Shown here in pieces: positions 53,117 through 62,538 of a stretch of DNA of 64,000 bases. The DNA comes from JADLGL01 sp963732865 (lineage in GTDB: Bacteria; Pseudomonadota; Alphaproteobacteria; Rhizobiales; Kaistiaceae). Both the position numbers and the translations under genes were made by a program. The stretch lies in assembly GCA_963732865.1 (NCBI GenBank), contig CAVTBC010000003.1, positions 186,001-250,000 on the forward strand, in the 5' to 3' direction. Under the pieces are notes generated by a model that was given only the letters and a program-made list of their open reading frames with translations, was not told the DNA's origin and did no database searches. Position 1 is the first letter of the stretch, and every line of letters starts with the position of its first letter.

Positions 53117-55383
53117 CTGCACAACCACCAACGACTCGCGGCGATCGCAGCGGGGCGGACGAAAAACACCGCGCCAATCAGGCGGCCACCGTCAATCCCG
53201 ACGCCGTCAAGGCGATCGTCGGCGCTTATCACGCCGATCCCTTCTCCGTGTTGGGGCCGCATCAGGTGGCGCCCGAGATCTGGGAAATCCGCGCGATGTT
53301 GCCGGAGGCCAGCCGCGCGGTGATCGTCAGCGCCGATGGCAAGGATTTGCTCGCCACGATGGAGCGCATCGACCCCGCCGGCTTCTTCGTCGGGCAGATA
53401 ACGGCCAAGCAACGCCCCGCCTACCGGATAGCCGTCGACACCGCGGGCGGCTCCCACATGCGCGAAGATCCCTATCGCTTCGGCACCAACGTCGACGATG
53501 CAAGCCTGGCGGGGTTGACTGCGGTTGGATCGGATACGCCGTACCGAATCCTCGGCGCGCACCACGCCGAGATCGACGGCGTGGAGGGCTATCGCTTCGC
53601 GGTGTGGGCGCCCAACGCCCAGCGCGTTTCGCTGGTCGGTGATTTCAACGGCTGGGACGGACGCCGCCATCCGATGCGCCTTCGCCATCAGGCCGGTGTG
53701 TGGGAACTGTTCGTGCCGAATTGCCGGACAGGTGAGCGCTACAAGTTCGAGATCCGGGCGCAGGACGGGACCTTGCTGCCGCTCAAGGCCGACCCGCTCG
53801 CTTTCGCGGCGGAGAGCCCGCCGGCGACTGCCTCGATCATCCATGACGTGCCGGACTTTCCAGATGGCGCCGCCGACGGCGCCGGGCGTTTCCACACCGA
53901 TCCGCGGCGCGAGCCGGTGTCGATCTATGAGTGCCATCTCGGCTCGTGGATGCGCGTGCCGGAGGAGAACAACCGCTACCTCACCTATCGCGAACTGGCC
54001 GAACGGTTGGTTCCCTATGTCGTCGAACTCGGCTTCACCCACATTGAGCTGATGCCGATTGCCGAGCATCCGTTCGACGGTTCATGGGGCTATCAGCCGG
54101 TATCGCTGTTTGCGCCGACGAGCCGGTTCGGTTCGCCGGAAGATTTCGCTGCCTTCGTCGATGCGGTGCACCGCGCCGGGCTCGGCCTCATCCTCGACTG
54201 GGTGCCTGGGCATTTTCCGCAGGACCCGCACGGGCTGATGGATTTCGACGGCACGCATCTCTACGAGCATGCCGATCCGCGCCAGGGCTTCCATCAGGAT
54301 TGGGGCACGGCGATCTACAATTTCGGCCGCAGCGAAGTGACGGCCTTTCTCATCGCCAATGCCCGCTTCTGGCTCGAGCGCTACCGTGTGGACGGCCTTC
54401 GCGTCGATGCGGTGGCATCAATGCTCTACCTCGACTATTCGCGGAACCCAGGCGAATGGATACCAAATCGTTTTGGCGGCAATGAAAACATCGAGGCGAT
54501 CGATTTTCTCCGGCACATGAACGAAGCGGCCTATGGCAACTCACCCGGGATCGTGACGATCGCGGAGGAATCGACCGCCTGGGGCGGCGTCTCCAAGCCG
54601 ACCTATACGGGCGGCCTCGGCTTCGGCTTCAAGTGGAACATGGGGTGGATGAACGACACGCTCCGCTACATGGGCTTCGATCCGATCCATCGCCGCTATC
54701 ACCACAATGACCTGACCTTCGGCCTGCTCTACGCCTTCTCGGAAAACTTCATCCTGCCGCTCAGCCATGACGAAGTTGTCCATGGCAAAGGCTCGCTGAT
54801 CGGGCGCATGCCGGGCGACCGCTGGCAGCGTTTCGCCAATCTGCGCACCTATTTCGGCTTCATGTGGGGGCATCCCGGCAAGAAGCTCCTGTTCATGGGC
54901 GGCGAGTTCGGCCAGGAACGCGAATGGAACCACGACCAAAGCCTCGACTGGCATCTGCTTGGCCAGCCCGAACATGCGGGCCTCAAGGCGCTGGTCGGCG
55001 ATCTCAATCGCCTCTACCGCGATCTGCCGGCGCTGCATCAGCGAGACTGCGTCGCGGAAGGCTTCGAATGGCTGATCGGAGATGACGCGGACGACAGCGT
55101 CGTGGCGTTCCTACGCCGCGGCGACGGACCGGACGACATCGCCGTCATCGTCTGCAATTTTACGCCCGTACCGCGCGAAGGATATCGCGTCGGCGTGCCG
55201 GCGGCCGGCACCTACCGCGAGGCGATCAACACGGACGCGGCAATCTATGGCGGCAGCAATATGGGCAATCTCGGCGGCGTCGAAAGCCAGCCCGTCGGCG
55301 AACACGGAAGGGCGCATTCGATCACGGTGACCTTGCCGCCGCTGGCGACGATGATCTTCGAATATACGGGATCGTCCGCCTAG
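53113..55383 (+). CDS. glgB: 1,4-alpha-glucan branching enzyme
   Basis: A 756-residue GH13_9 enzyme. Residues 1-130 are the extra N-terminal domain (NPDAVKAIVGAYHADPFSVLGPH), then CBM48 (AVWAPNAQRVSLVGDFNGWDGR). The barrel has the nucleophile Asp in GLRVDAVASMLYLDYSR (about 430), the acid Glu in TIAEESTAWGGVS (about 484) and LSHDEVVHGKGSL. It adds alpha-1,6 branches to chains built by GlgE. It is the last gene of the operon, and its TAG stop overlaps the convergent PhoD-like gene stop in CTAG. Confidence 0.96.
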   Translation: MTAQPPTTRGDRSGADEKHRANQAATVNPDAVKAIVGAYHADPFSVLGPHQVAPEIWEIRAMLPEASRAVIVSADGKDLLATMERIDPAGFFVGQITAKQRPAYRIAVDTAGGSHMREDPYRFGTNVDDASLAGLTAVGSDTPYRILGAHHAEIDGVEGYRFAVWAPNAQRVSLVGDFNGWDGRRHPMRLRHQAGVWELFVPNCRTGERYKFEIRAQDGTLLPLKADPLAFAAESPPATASIIHDVPDFPDGAADGAGRFHTDPRREPVSIYECHLGSWMRVPEENNRYLTYRELAERLVPYVVELGFTHIELMPIAEHPFDGSWGYQPVSLFAPTSRFGSPEDFAAFVDAVHRAGLGLILDWVPGHFPQDPHGLMDFDGTHLYEHADPRQGFHQDWGTAIYNFGRSEVTAFLIANARFWLERYRVDGLRVDAVASMLYLDYSRNPGEWIPNRFGGNENIEAIDFLRHMNEAAYGNSPGIVTIAEESTAWGGVSKPTYTGGLGFGFKWNMGWMNDTLRYMGFDPIHRRYHHNDLTFGLLYAFSENFILPLSHDEVVHGKGSLIGRMPGDRWQRFANLRTYFGFMWGHPGKKLLFMGGEFGQEREWNHDQSLDWHLLGQPEHAGLKALVGDLNRLYRDLPALHQRDCVAEGFEWLIGDDADDSVVAFLRRGDGPDDIAVIVCNFTPVPREGYRVGVPAAGTYREAINTDAAIYGGSNMGNLGGVESQPVGEHGRAHSITVTLPPLATMIFEYTGSSA

Positions 55384-56690
55384 CGTCCGATCTCAAACGA
55401 CCGATCGAAGCTGACGACGTTAGCCGCGAGGATGCAGCGGCAGCGCATCTGCCAGCCTTGGCGGACGTCGACGTCGAAGACCATGAAATTGTGCCAGCGC
55501 TCCGAGACGATGTTATCCCGCCCGATCAAGCCGGTCTTGGGCAGGCTGTGCATTGAACTCGATGTGAACTGGTAGGTGTCGTAGCCGAGCAGTTGCGGGT
55601 CAACGGCCCTGATTTCCGAGTAGTGCACATCGCCCGAGATCAGCGCCGCCGGAGCCGCAGCCGCGGCCAGCCCGTCCATCATCCGCTGCAAATCGTCGGG
55701 GTGATCGACCTCGACTGACTCGCTCAGCGGGAAGGAACTGAAGAACTGGTTGCCGGTGATGATCCATGCGGGAGTGGGATCATTGCCCAACGACCGAAAC
55801 AGCCAGTCGAGCTGGGCGTGACCCCAATGACGGCCGCCGGGCGTCTTGTTCCGATCGCGGAAGCTGCGCCCGTCGAGGACGTAGAAGCGCTGGCCGTGTG
55901 CATCCAGCCGGGCTCCGAGGCCCAGACCGTGATGCCAGATAGCGTTCTCGCTAGAGCCCCAGAAGGCCCGGAAAAGCCGTCCGGTGGTGGACGCCAGCGG
56001 AAATCCCATGCCGCCATTGTTGACGCCAAAATCATGATCGTCCCAGATGGCGAAGGTCGGCACCAGCCGCTCCAGCTTGAACCAGGACAGCAAGAAGCGG
56101 GTCTCGGCGTAGCGGCGGGCATAGCCGGCTTCGTCGAGTGCGGGGTTGTTTTGATCGGCGTAGCAGGTGTCGCCGTTGAGGATGACGAAGTCGCACTGCT
56201 CGCGCGCCAGCGCCTCCCACATGACGATCGCGTCATGGCGGAAAATGTCGTTCATGCAGCTGATCGCGGCGAAGCGAAGTTCGGGTCGCGACACATCGAG
56301 CGCCCGGAAAATGCGGCGGTCGATATAGCCGCCGCCGGCGACGAGATAGAGCGTGTAATCCTGCCCGGGCTGCAGGCCGGTGACGACGATCTCGTGGGTG
56401 CTGAGCCCCGCTCCCGGAAGGTCGAACCGGCCGACCGCGTGCCATTGGCGTTCGCGATCGCCGCCATCGACGATGCGAACGGACAGGGGAAGGTCGCGTG
56501 GCAGAATGAAGACGAAGCTTGCCGAACGATGATCGGTCGGTCCCTGCAGGATCGGCCAGGGCGAGATGTCGGCCGGATAGAGCGACGTGTCCCGCCCTGT
56601 CGCGACGGCACCGAACGCCGCCGGCGCCGCGCCGAGCCCGATGGCGCCGGCTCCGGCCAGCCTCAACGCATCGCGGCGCGTAAATCCCAT
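55380..56690 (-). CDS. Tat-exported PhoD-like alkaline phosphatase family protein
   Basis: A 436-residue exported metallophosphatase. A Tat signal is visible at the N-terminus (TRRDALRLAGAGAIGLG). Residues 40-125 form the Fn3-like N-terminal domain (THEIVVTGLQPGQDYTLYL). The catalytic domain has FAAISCMNDIF, FVILNGDTCYADQN, IWDDHDFGVNN and ISGDVHYSEIRA, matching PhoD metal and phosphate ligands. It probably hydrolyses phosphodiesters or phosphomonoesters outside the cytoplasm. GAGG precedes the start. Confidence 0.9.
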   Translation of the reverse strand: MGFTRRDALRLAGAGAIGLGAAPAAFGAVATGRDTSLYPADISPWPILQGPTDHRSASFVFILPRDLPLSVRIVDGGDRERQWHAVGRFDLPGAGLSTHEIVVTGLQPGQDYTLYLVAGGGYIDRRIFRALDVSRPELRFAAISCMNDIFRHDAIVMWEALAREQCDFVILNGDTCYADQNNPALDEAGYARRYAETRFLLSWFKLERLVPTFAIWDDHDFGVNNGGMGFPLASTTGRLFRAFWGSSENAIWHHGLGLGARLDAHGQRFYVLDGRSFRDRNKTPGGRHWGHAQLDWLFRSLGNDPTPAWIITGNQFFSSFPLSESVEVDHPDDLQRMMDGLAAAAAPAALISGDVHYSEIRAVDPQLLGYDTYQFTSSSMHSLPKTGLIGRDNIVSERWHNFMVFDVDVRQGWQMRCRCILAANVVSFDRSFEIGR

Positions 56691-56702
56691 GTCCCAACCT
56701 CT

Positions 56703-58451
56703 CTACCGTCGCGTGGCCGGTCTACAGATTTGCGGTGCGGAGTTTTGCGCGCCCCGGAGCGCGGGAATCGCTATTGATAGAATCCCATGGCCCGCAACGC
56801 ATCGCGATCCAGCGGGAGATTTCTGATCGCCCGGCTGGAAGCCGTTTCGCGACAAAATGTACGCCAGCAGGAACGGCAAATCGGAATCGGCTATGTCGGC
56901 AGCTTCTTGCGCTGCGTGCTGCGCGAGATGATCGAACAGCGCATAGACGGTGCCGCTGAACCATTTTTCCTCGAAGGACAGCCCCACGAGCGGAGGCACA
57001 GCACCACCCATGCCGGCAACGCCGCCCAGAAGGCCGGGGTCGTGACAGGCGTCGCAGGCAAACGTGCCGAATTTCGATTGTCCAATCTGGGCCTGCCCGT
57101 TGCCGAAGATGAGTGGCGTGAGGTCCGGCTGATAGACCCCGATGCCGAGGCGGCCGTCACCCAATGACGCAGGGTTCTCCGACAGCGTTCGCAGATAGGC
57201 GATTACGGCGGCGCGATCATCCGGATTGGCGATTCCAGCAAAACCCATTCGGGTGCCGGGAACAGTGATGGCCGGGTTGGCGAGAAACGCATCCAGGCGA
57301 TCAAAGGTCCACTCCGCCCCTTCGTCCCCAAGCGCGCGCAGGGCCTGCGAATAGTTGAAGCCCTCGGCGGCGGCGACGGGCGCGCCGACGATGTCGTAGA
57401 GATTGGGGCCGACAATCGCCGCGCCGCCCTGGGCGAAGCTGTGGCAGGAACTGCAACGGCCTGTGGCGAGCGCCTCGCCGTCGGCGAGATCCGCGCCGGT
57501 GATGCGGGTGACAAGCGCGTTGGTGGCGCCGTTGGTGTCCGGTTCCGGCTGCAATGTCTTCAAATAGGCGATGACGTTGGCGCGAGCCTGGTCGTCGCGG
57601 ATGGCACCAATGGTCATCGACGTACCCGGCGCCGCAGCGGCCGGATCGCTGAGGAAGGCATTGAGCCGGGCCGCCGTCCAGGACAGGCCGGCATCGTGCA
57701 TGCCGACGAGGGCGGGGGAATAGGCGAAATCCGACTGCGCTCCAGCTTGAGCCTCGAAGACCCCGAACAACACCGGACCCGATTGTGGCCCGCCAACCGT
57801 CTGCTCCTCGCGCATCGAATGGCAGCCGACGCAACGCTGGGCATAGGAACGACCCGCTTCCGGGTCGCCGGCGGCGATCATTGCGGCCATTTCCGGAGAC
57901 AGGGGTGGCTCGTCGGCGGCTGTCACCAAGGGAACCGCACCCGCCGCCGAGTCCGGAGCCGGGCTCACCTCGGCGACAACCGCCGGCGTTTCAGCTGCGG
58001 CTGGAGGCGGCGCCTCGGCCGTCTCGGCAGGCGGTACCCCAGCGGCGTCGGCCGGTAGCGTCTCGATTGCGTTGGCCGGCGTCTCGGCCGTCTCGGCAGG
58101 CGGTGTCCCAGCGGCGTCGGCCGCTGGTGTCTCGATTGCGTTGGCTACTGGCGTCTCGGGCGCCAAGGCTGGCGCGGGTGTCGGCGCCGGCACAGCGACC
58201 GCTGACTCGGCGCCAGCACCCGAGGCGGCCGGTTCGACTAGCGGCGTCTGCGTTCCCGCCACCGGCAGCGACGCGGCAGCGCTCGACGCCGCGCTACCGG
58301 CGGAGGCCTCGTCATTGTCGCCGCCGCAAGCGGAAACCAGCAATGCCGCCGCTAGGGCGAGCGGGATCGGCCAACGCCTGTCACTGCCAAGGGCCCGCCA
58401 GACCACCCGGCTACCTTCGGGCAAATGAAGGGATGGCGTGAAGGTGGACAT
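56703..58451 (-). CDS. Three-haem cytochrome c lipoprotein with Ala/Pro-rich linker
   Basis: A 582-residue lipoprotein. The ATG at 58451 gives a leader with lipobox LVSAC near residue 36; the longer frame to 58643 is antisense-like. Residues 40-205 are an Ala/Pro/Glu/Thr-rich linker containing a 23-residue tandem repeat. Two homologous class I cytochrome modules follow, with haem sites CVGCH and CSSCH and distal Met in PGTSMTIGAI and PGTRMGFAGI. A third different module has CDACH. The C-terminus ends about 45 residues beyond LLAYILSRNGFQPG. It is probably a periplasmic electron carrier on a flexible tether. It overlaps the upstream stress-protein gene by 41 bp. Confidence 0.88.
   Translation of the reverse strand: MSTFTPSLHLPEGSRVVWRALGSDRRWPIPLALAAALLVSACGGDNDEASAGSAASSAAASLPVAGTQTPLVEPAASGAGAESAVAVPAPTPAPALAPETPVANAIETPAADAAGTPPAETAETPANAIETLPADAAGVPPAETAEAPPPAAAETPAVVAEVSPAPDSAAGAVPLVTAADEPPLSPEMAAMIAAGDPEAGRSYAQRCVGCHSMREEQTVGGPQSGPVLFGVFEAQAGAQSDFAYSPALVGMHDAGLSWTAARLNAFLSDPAAAAPGTSMTIGAIRDDQARANVIAYLKTLQPEPDTNGATNALVTRITGADLADGEALATGRCSSCHSFAQGGAAIVGPNLYDIVGAPVAAAEGFNYSQALRALGDEGAEWTFDRLDAFLANPAITVPGTRMGFAGIANPDDRAAVIAYLRTLSENPASLGDGRLGIGVYQPDLTPLIFGNGQAQIGQSKFGTFACDACHDPGLLGGVAGMGGAVPPLVGLSFEEKWFSGTVYALFDHLAQHAAQEAADIADSDLPFLLAYILSRNGFQPGDQKSPAGSRCVAGHGILSIAIPALRGAQNSAPQICRPATRR
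58021..58145. repeat. 69-bp-period tandem repeat in the cytochrome linker
   Basis: Two copies of a 56-bp block (58021-58076 and 58090-58145), beginning GTCTCGGCAGGCGGT and ending CTCGATTGCGTTGGC, repeat with a 69-bp period, i.e. 23 codons. They differ at only a few positions. The repeat lies within the Ala/Pro linker of the cytochrome lipoprotein and keeps the reading frame, so copy number could vary without breaking the protein. Confidence 0.85.
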
Positions 58452-58986
58452 CACGCCCGTTGTGCCGAGCCAGAATCTCGGTCGCCGATTGCTCTGCCGC
58501 AGGCGAGGAGGTGCGAACGAAGAGCAGAAGGCCCCCATGTTCGATCTGTTCCTCGATCTTGTCCGCGTGGTCCTTGCCGATGATCCTGGCAAGGATGGCA
58601 CCGACGCCGCCCCCAACTCCGCCGAGCACCGCGGCGGCGGCAATGGCTGCTGCCATTGTTCCGCCTGAGGCCACGACGGCGGCCACGCCGGCCAGCGCGG
58701 GCAGGTAGAGCAGACTGCCGATCACGCCGCCCTGTGCCGCGCCGAGCCCTTCCTCGGTGACGAAAGCGATCGTGGGGACCTTGGGGTCATCCTCGATATC
58801 CCGCACCGAACGGTAGCGATGGCCGAGCTTCTCCAGGACCGCATCCTCGCTCGCGAGCAGGCTGATGTCGGCCCGGTCAAAGCCGTTGCTCATGAGTTCG
58901 TCTGCAACCGATTCGAGTTCCTTCTCGGTCGAAAACACGCCGACCGCCTCGGTAACCGTTGAAAACAGCGCGTCTTCCTGCTGCAT
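58411..58986 (-). CDS. YflT-like stress protein with glycine-zipper region
   Basis: A 191-residue protein started at ATG 58986, which has GGGGAGG upstream. Residues 10-70 match the general-stress-protein 17M/YflT-like domain (AVGVFSTEKELESVADELMSNGFDRADISLLAS). Residues 95-150 form a Gly/Ala-rich hydrophobic hairpin (LGAAQGGVIGSLLYLPALAGVAAVVA and VLGGVGGGVGAILARIIG). A ferredoxin-like end contains GGLLLFVRT. It is probably membrane-associated and stress-related. It overlaps the cytochrome gene downstream. Confidence 0.82.
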   Translation of the reverse strand: MQQEDALFSTVTEAVGVFSTEKELESVADELMSNGFDRADISLLASEDAVLEKLGHRYRSVRDIEDDPKVPTIAFVTEEGLGAAQGGVIGSLLYLPALAGVAAVVASGGTMAAAIAAAAVLGGVGGGVGAILARIIGKDHADKIEEQIEHGGLLLFVRTSSPAAEQSATEILARHNGRDVHLHAIPSFARR

Positions 58987-59304
58987 CGTAACGTCCTCCC
59001 CGTAAGTATCGCTTGAGATCAGCGACACTATCGCCTGTCGGCGGGGCCGTGTCATTTGTATCCGTTGCGGCGGAGTGCCGCCAATGGAGGTTCAAGGCGC
59101 ACCGCAGCGCCTGCCCACCCTCGTAGAGACAAGAGGCGCGCCGATGGGCGTGCTCGTCAACAGGTACCGGCCGGCCGGTCGCTATCCAATTGGGCAATCT
59201 CAGAACATCGGTCACCGAAAAAAAGTCCGGGCACCTGTCGAACTCCCGATTGTCCGTTCGTCGTGTTTGCGAAGGAGACAACTCTCATAGCTTGGAGAAA
59301 CCCC
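58987..59304. other. 318-bp divergent intergenic region
   Basis: This region separates the minus-strand stress gene from the plus-strand exporter gene. A weak GGAGA ribosome site lies just before 59305. No RNA gene, clear promoter box or conserved short gene was seen. Small open frames here have no recognisable products. Confidence 0.45.
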
Positions 59305-60751
59305 ATGACGAACAATCTTTCAAAACACTCCGCCTGGCTTGCGCTCGCCATTCTCTGCCTCGGCGACTTCATGATCGTTCTCGACACGACGGTCGTAAAC
59401 GTGGCGTTGCCCTCGATACGAGCCGATCTCGGATTCACCGAGACGTCGCTCGTCTGGGTGGTGAATGCCTACATCCTCACCTTCGGCGGTTTTCTGCTGC
59501 TGGGCGGCCGCCTCGGCGACCTGTTCGGCCACCGCCGGATGTTCCTTGCCGGGATAGTCCTGTTCACGCTCGCTTCCTGCGCCTGCGGCATTGCGGGTTC
59601 GCAGGGCATGCTGATCGCAGCGCGTGCGGTTCAAGGGTTCGGCGGGGCGATCGTCTCAGCCGTCGCTCTGTCGCTGATCATGAACCTCTTCGTCGAACCG
59701 ACCGGAACGAGCGCGGGCCATGGGCTTCTTCGGATTTGTCATGGCCGGCGGCGGAACGGTCGGTGTTCTCCTCGGCGGCGTGCTGACCGATGCTCTCAAC
59801 TGGCATTGGATCTTCCTCGTCAATCTGCCTATCGGCGTGGCGGTGTTCCTCGCCGGCGTCCGGTTTCTGCCGGGCTCGGCGACGCAGGCAAAGGGGCGGC
59901 TCGACGTTGCCGGCGCCGCGCTCGTCACGGCGGCGCTGATGCTGGCGGTCTATGCCGTCGTCAATGGCAACGCGGATGGGTGGACATCGACATCAACTCT
60001 CGGCCGTTTCGCCGCCTCAGTGGTTCTCTTTGCGGCCTTTGTGGCGCTTGAGAAGCGTGTGCGGGAGCCGCTCGTTCCGCTCGGTCTCTTCCGCCTGCGC
60101 AACCTGACGACGGCCAATGTCGTTGGCGTGCTGTGGTCGGCGGCGATGTTCGCGTGGTTCTTCATCGCCGCGCTCTATCTGCAGCTCGTCCTCGGCTATG
60201 ACCCGTTGCAGGTCGGCCTGGCCTTCCTGCCGGCGACGCTGATCATGGCTACGTTCTCGATCAGCCTGTCGGCGAAACTGGTCACGCGCTTCGGGTTCCG
60301 GAGCCCGCTCACCGTCGGCATGGTCCTCGTCGCCGCAGGCCTTGCCTATTTCGCGCAGGCGCCGGTCGACGGCAGCTATTGGAGCGACGTCTTCCCGGCC
60401 ATGGTGTTGACGGGAATTGGCGTCGGTCTTGCCTTCAACCCGGTCCTGCTCGCGGCGATGAGCGATGCCAAGCCAAGCGATTCGGGGCTTGCCTCCGGCG
60501 TCGCGAATACCTCGTTCATGATGGGCGGCGCGCTCGGTCTCGCGGCACTGGCGAGCCTGGCGGCGGCGCGCACCAACACGCTGACAACACTAGGAAGCGA
60601 GCCCCTGGTCGCCCTCAACAGCGGTTACCAATTCGCCTTCGCCGCTGGCGCGGTTGCCGCTCTCATTGCAGCGTTCGTGGGTGGACTGTTCCTTCGCGCC
60701 AACGCCGGTGAGGCGGTGCAGGACGAGGCCCGGCCGTCGATGGCCGCATAG
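59305..60751 (+). pseudogene. 14-TM MFS exporter (EmrB/QacA type), one-base frameshift
   Basis: The first frame starts at ATG 59305 (GGAGA upstream) with AILCLGDFMIVLDTTVVNVALPSI, a DHA2-family signature, and continues through GGRLGDLFGHRRMFLAG. It loses homology at about 59705 (FVEPTGTSAG). The family sequence resumes in the next frame as RAMGFFGFVMAGGG and runs to 60751. The CCGG at about 59703-59706 carries one extra G: reading CGAACGAGCG restores EPTERARAMGFF. The corrected length is 481 residues, normal for this family. It would be a proton-driven drug exporter. The remaining sequence looks under selection, so an error in the sequence is plausible. Confidence 0.88.
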
Positions 60752-60768
60752 TCACGACGGCACGATCG

Positions 60769-60794
60769 GGGGGCCGGCTTTGCGGCCGGCCTCC
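60769..60794 (+). terminator. G+C-rich hairpin after the exporter gene
   Basis: GGCCGGC (60772-60778) pairs with GCCGGCC (60785-60791), extended by outer G-C and G-U pairs to about 10 bp, with a 6-base loop. It lies 17 bp after the exporter stop. No T-run follows, so termination efficiency is uncertain. Confidence 0.55.
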
Positions 60795-61004
60795 TGACGC
60801 GAACTCCGGCCACGCGATGACGCACCCAGGTTAGCGAAAATGTCGGAGGGCGACCTCGTTCGGCCTCGTTGCCGACCTGATAGCTGGCATTTCGGTCGGA
60901 AACCCCTTGGCGTTTGACCGAGCACTTTGCCCGCCCGGCGCCAACCGCCGGGCTGGGAACCCCGTTAGTCGCCGACCACGCGTCCGCGGAATCTATTTCT
61001 AACT

Positions 61005-61030
61005 ACCTAATTTAATTAGCTTTATTAGGT
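61005..61030. repeat. A+T-rich inverted repeat next to tRNA-Gln
   Basis: ACCTAAT (61005-61011) and ATTAGGT (61024-61030) form a 7-bp inverted repeat with a 12-base A+T loop. It abuts the 3' end of tRNA-Gln and could act in 3'-end formation. Its composition differs strongly from the surroundings. Confidence 0.45.
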
Positions 61031-61104
61031 TGGCTGGGGCGCCAGGATTCGAACCTGGGATCACGGGATCAAAACCCGATGCCTTACCGCTTGGCTACGC
61101 CCCA
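61031..61104 (-). tRNA. tRNA-Gln (UUG)
   Basis: Read on the minus strand, the acceptor arms are TGGGGCG and CGCCCCA, with discriminator G and an encoded CCA (61033-61031). The D arm is GCCAAGCGGTAAGGC, the anticodon loop TTTTGAT gives anticodon TTG, and the T arm is CCAGGTTCGAATCCTGG. The first pair of the anticodon stem appears to be a T-T mismatch. It reads CAA/CAG glutamine codons. Confidence 0.95.
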
Positions 61105-61247
61105 TCCGCCGGAAATCGCCCGACGCAAATGCGATCGCGGCGTTCCTTCCTAGCGATTGCGCCGGGACGCTGCAATGCGACGGCTCGGCTCGCAGGAGTG
61201 TTGCGGGGGTGTGGGGGCACCGTTATAAAGCGCCTCCCGCTGAGCGT

Positions 61248-61324
61248 CGGAGTGTAGCGCAGCCTGGTAGCGCACCTCGTTCGGGACGAGGGGGTCGCAG
61301 GTTCAAATCCTGCCACTCCGACCA
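61248..61324 (+). tRNA. tRNA-Pro (CGG)
   Basis: Acceptor arms CGGAGTG and CACTCCG with discriminator A and an encoded CCA (61322-61324). The anticodon stem-loop is CCTCG-TTCGGGA-CGAGG, giving anticodon CGG for CCG proline codons. The T arm is GCAGGTTCAAATCCTGC. It is divergent from tRNA-Gln, 143 bp away. Confidence 0.95.
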
Positions 61325-61366
61325 ATCACCGCCCCTCCCCGTCTGTGGACGGAAACGGGCCGGCAG

Positions 61367-62224
61367 CTATCCCGTTGGCAGTGGCGCCGCTTCCGTGTTG
61401 CTGATGGCGTCGGTTGTGCGCTCCGCTCCAACGGCACCGCCTTCGCCCTTTTCGATCCAAATCCTGATCGGGCCGAATTCGACGTCGCCCAGCGGCGTGG
61501 CGAATGCGACCTCTGCCGCGTCCCGCCCGACGCCGATGCGCACGAGGCCGTCCAGCTCCGCCTGGCGGGTCGGGTCGAATAGCCACCATCGGCCGCTCAG
61601 ATAGGCTTCGAAGACGGCGTGGAAATCGTTCGGAACGAGGCCGAGCGCGTAACAGGTGACGAACCGCGCCGGAATCCACAGGGCGCGGCAGAAGGCTACT
61701 CCGAGATGGGCGAAATCTCTGCACACCCCGGCGCGCTGAAGCAGCGTCTCGTCGGCGGTCGTCTCCGAGTCGCTGGCGCCTGGCCGATAGTCGATATTGT
61801 CGTGAATCCAATTGCAGATCGCCGTGACACGCGCATGGCCGGTCGGCAAGCGGCCGAACTCGCGGAGGGCATAGTCGGACAGGCGATCGGACGGCACAAA
61901 CCGGCTGGGCAGCAGATAGGGAAAGGCGCTCAAGGGAAGGTCGTCCACCGGCGTTTCCGCGATCGACGCCGGCTCCGCTCGCACGACATGAAGATCCACG
62001 TCGGCGGTGTAGTGCAACGTGAGACGCCCCGAGGGCGCCGAGATCTGAGCATAGCGCGTCCCGGTGGCCGCGTCGGTGTAGGAACGCCGAGGTGTGACGG
62101 GCGTGGTCGTCAGCTGCTCGCGGATGACGGTCTGCCCAGGCAGCCTTGCCGCCTCCAGGCAGAAGATAATGCCGGTCCTCTCGGCGAGTTGATATTCGAG
62201 TTCGCAGCCTAGTTGGAACGTCAT
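61367..62224 (-). CDS. Transglutaminase-like cysteine protease family protein
   Basis: A 285-residue cytoplasmic protein. ATG 62224 is preceded by GAGAGAAG; ATG 62236 is four codons earlier. Residues 1-110 are the bacterial transglutaminase-like N-terminal domain (QLGCELEYQL, LHYTADVDLHV). The core has the Cys-His-Asp triad in RAGVCRDFAHLGVAFCRAL, DFHAVFEAYL and LFDPTR, and IHDNIDYRPGASDSETTADETL before it. Such proteins are probably peptidases or amide-bond enzymes. The natural substrate is unknown. Confidence 0.92.
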   Translation of the reverse strand: MTFQLGCELEYQLAERTGIIFCLEAARLPGQTVIREQLTTTPVTPRRSYTDAATGTRYAQISAPSGRLTLHYTADVDLHVVRAEPASIAETPVDDLPLSAFPYLLPSRFVPSDRLSDYALREFGRLPTGHARVTAICNWIHDNIDYRPGASDSETTADETLLQRAGVCRDFAHLGVAFCRALWIPARFVTCYALGLVPNDFHAVFEAYLSGRWWLFDPTRQAELDGLVRIGVGRDAAEVAFATPLGDVEFGPIRIWIEKGEGGAVGAERTTDAISNTEAAPLPTG

Positions 62225-62538
62225 CTTCTCTCGCATCCCGCAGGTGGTGGCGCCTGCTGGGCAAACGCCGCCCGGCGGCGAACCGTTTCGGAACGGCGGC
62301 GGCGCCGGGCGATTGCGTCCGACTTCAGACTTAGCGGACACCAGAGCACGGCGGGGTGCCGAACGTCACGCAAAGTGGACGATGGCCGCCGAAGTTGCAC
62401 CCAGACGCGGCAGCCGCTCGTTGTCACCTGCATGAGCCAGGACTAGAACCGTTAACGGGAGGTCCGCGCCAAGGCGTGGACAAAACAGGACGCCGCGCGG
62501 CGCCGTTGAATGAGCGTTCGCGGGCGTGGGGAGGAATA

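Noticed and set aside
60896..61030. tRNA-associated integration site (att) near tRNA-Gln
   Set aside because: No integrase, no direct repeat of the tRNA 3' end and no foreign-looking gene cargo are present beside either tRNA.
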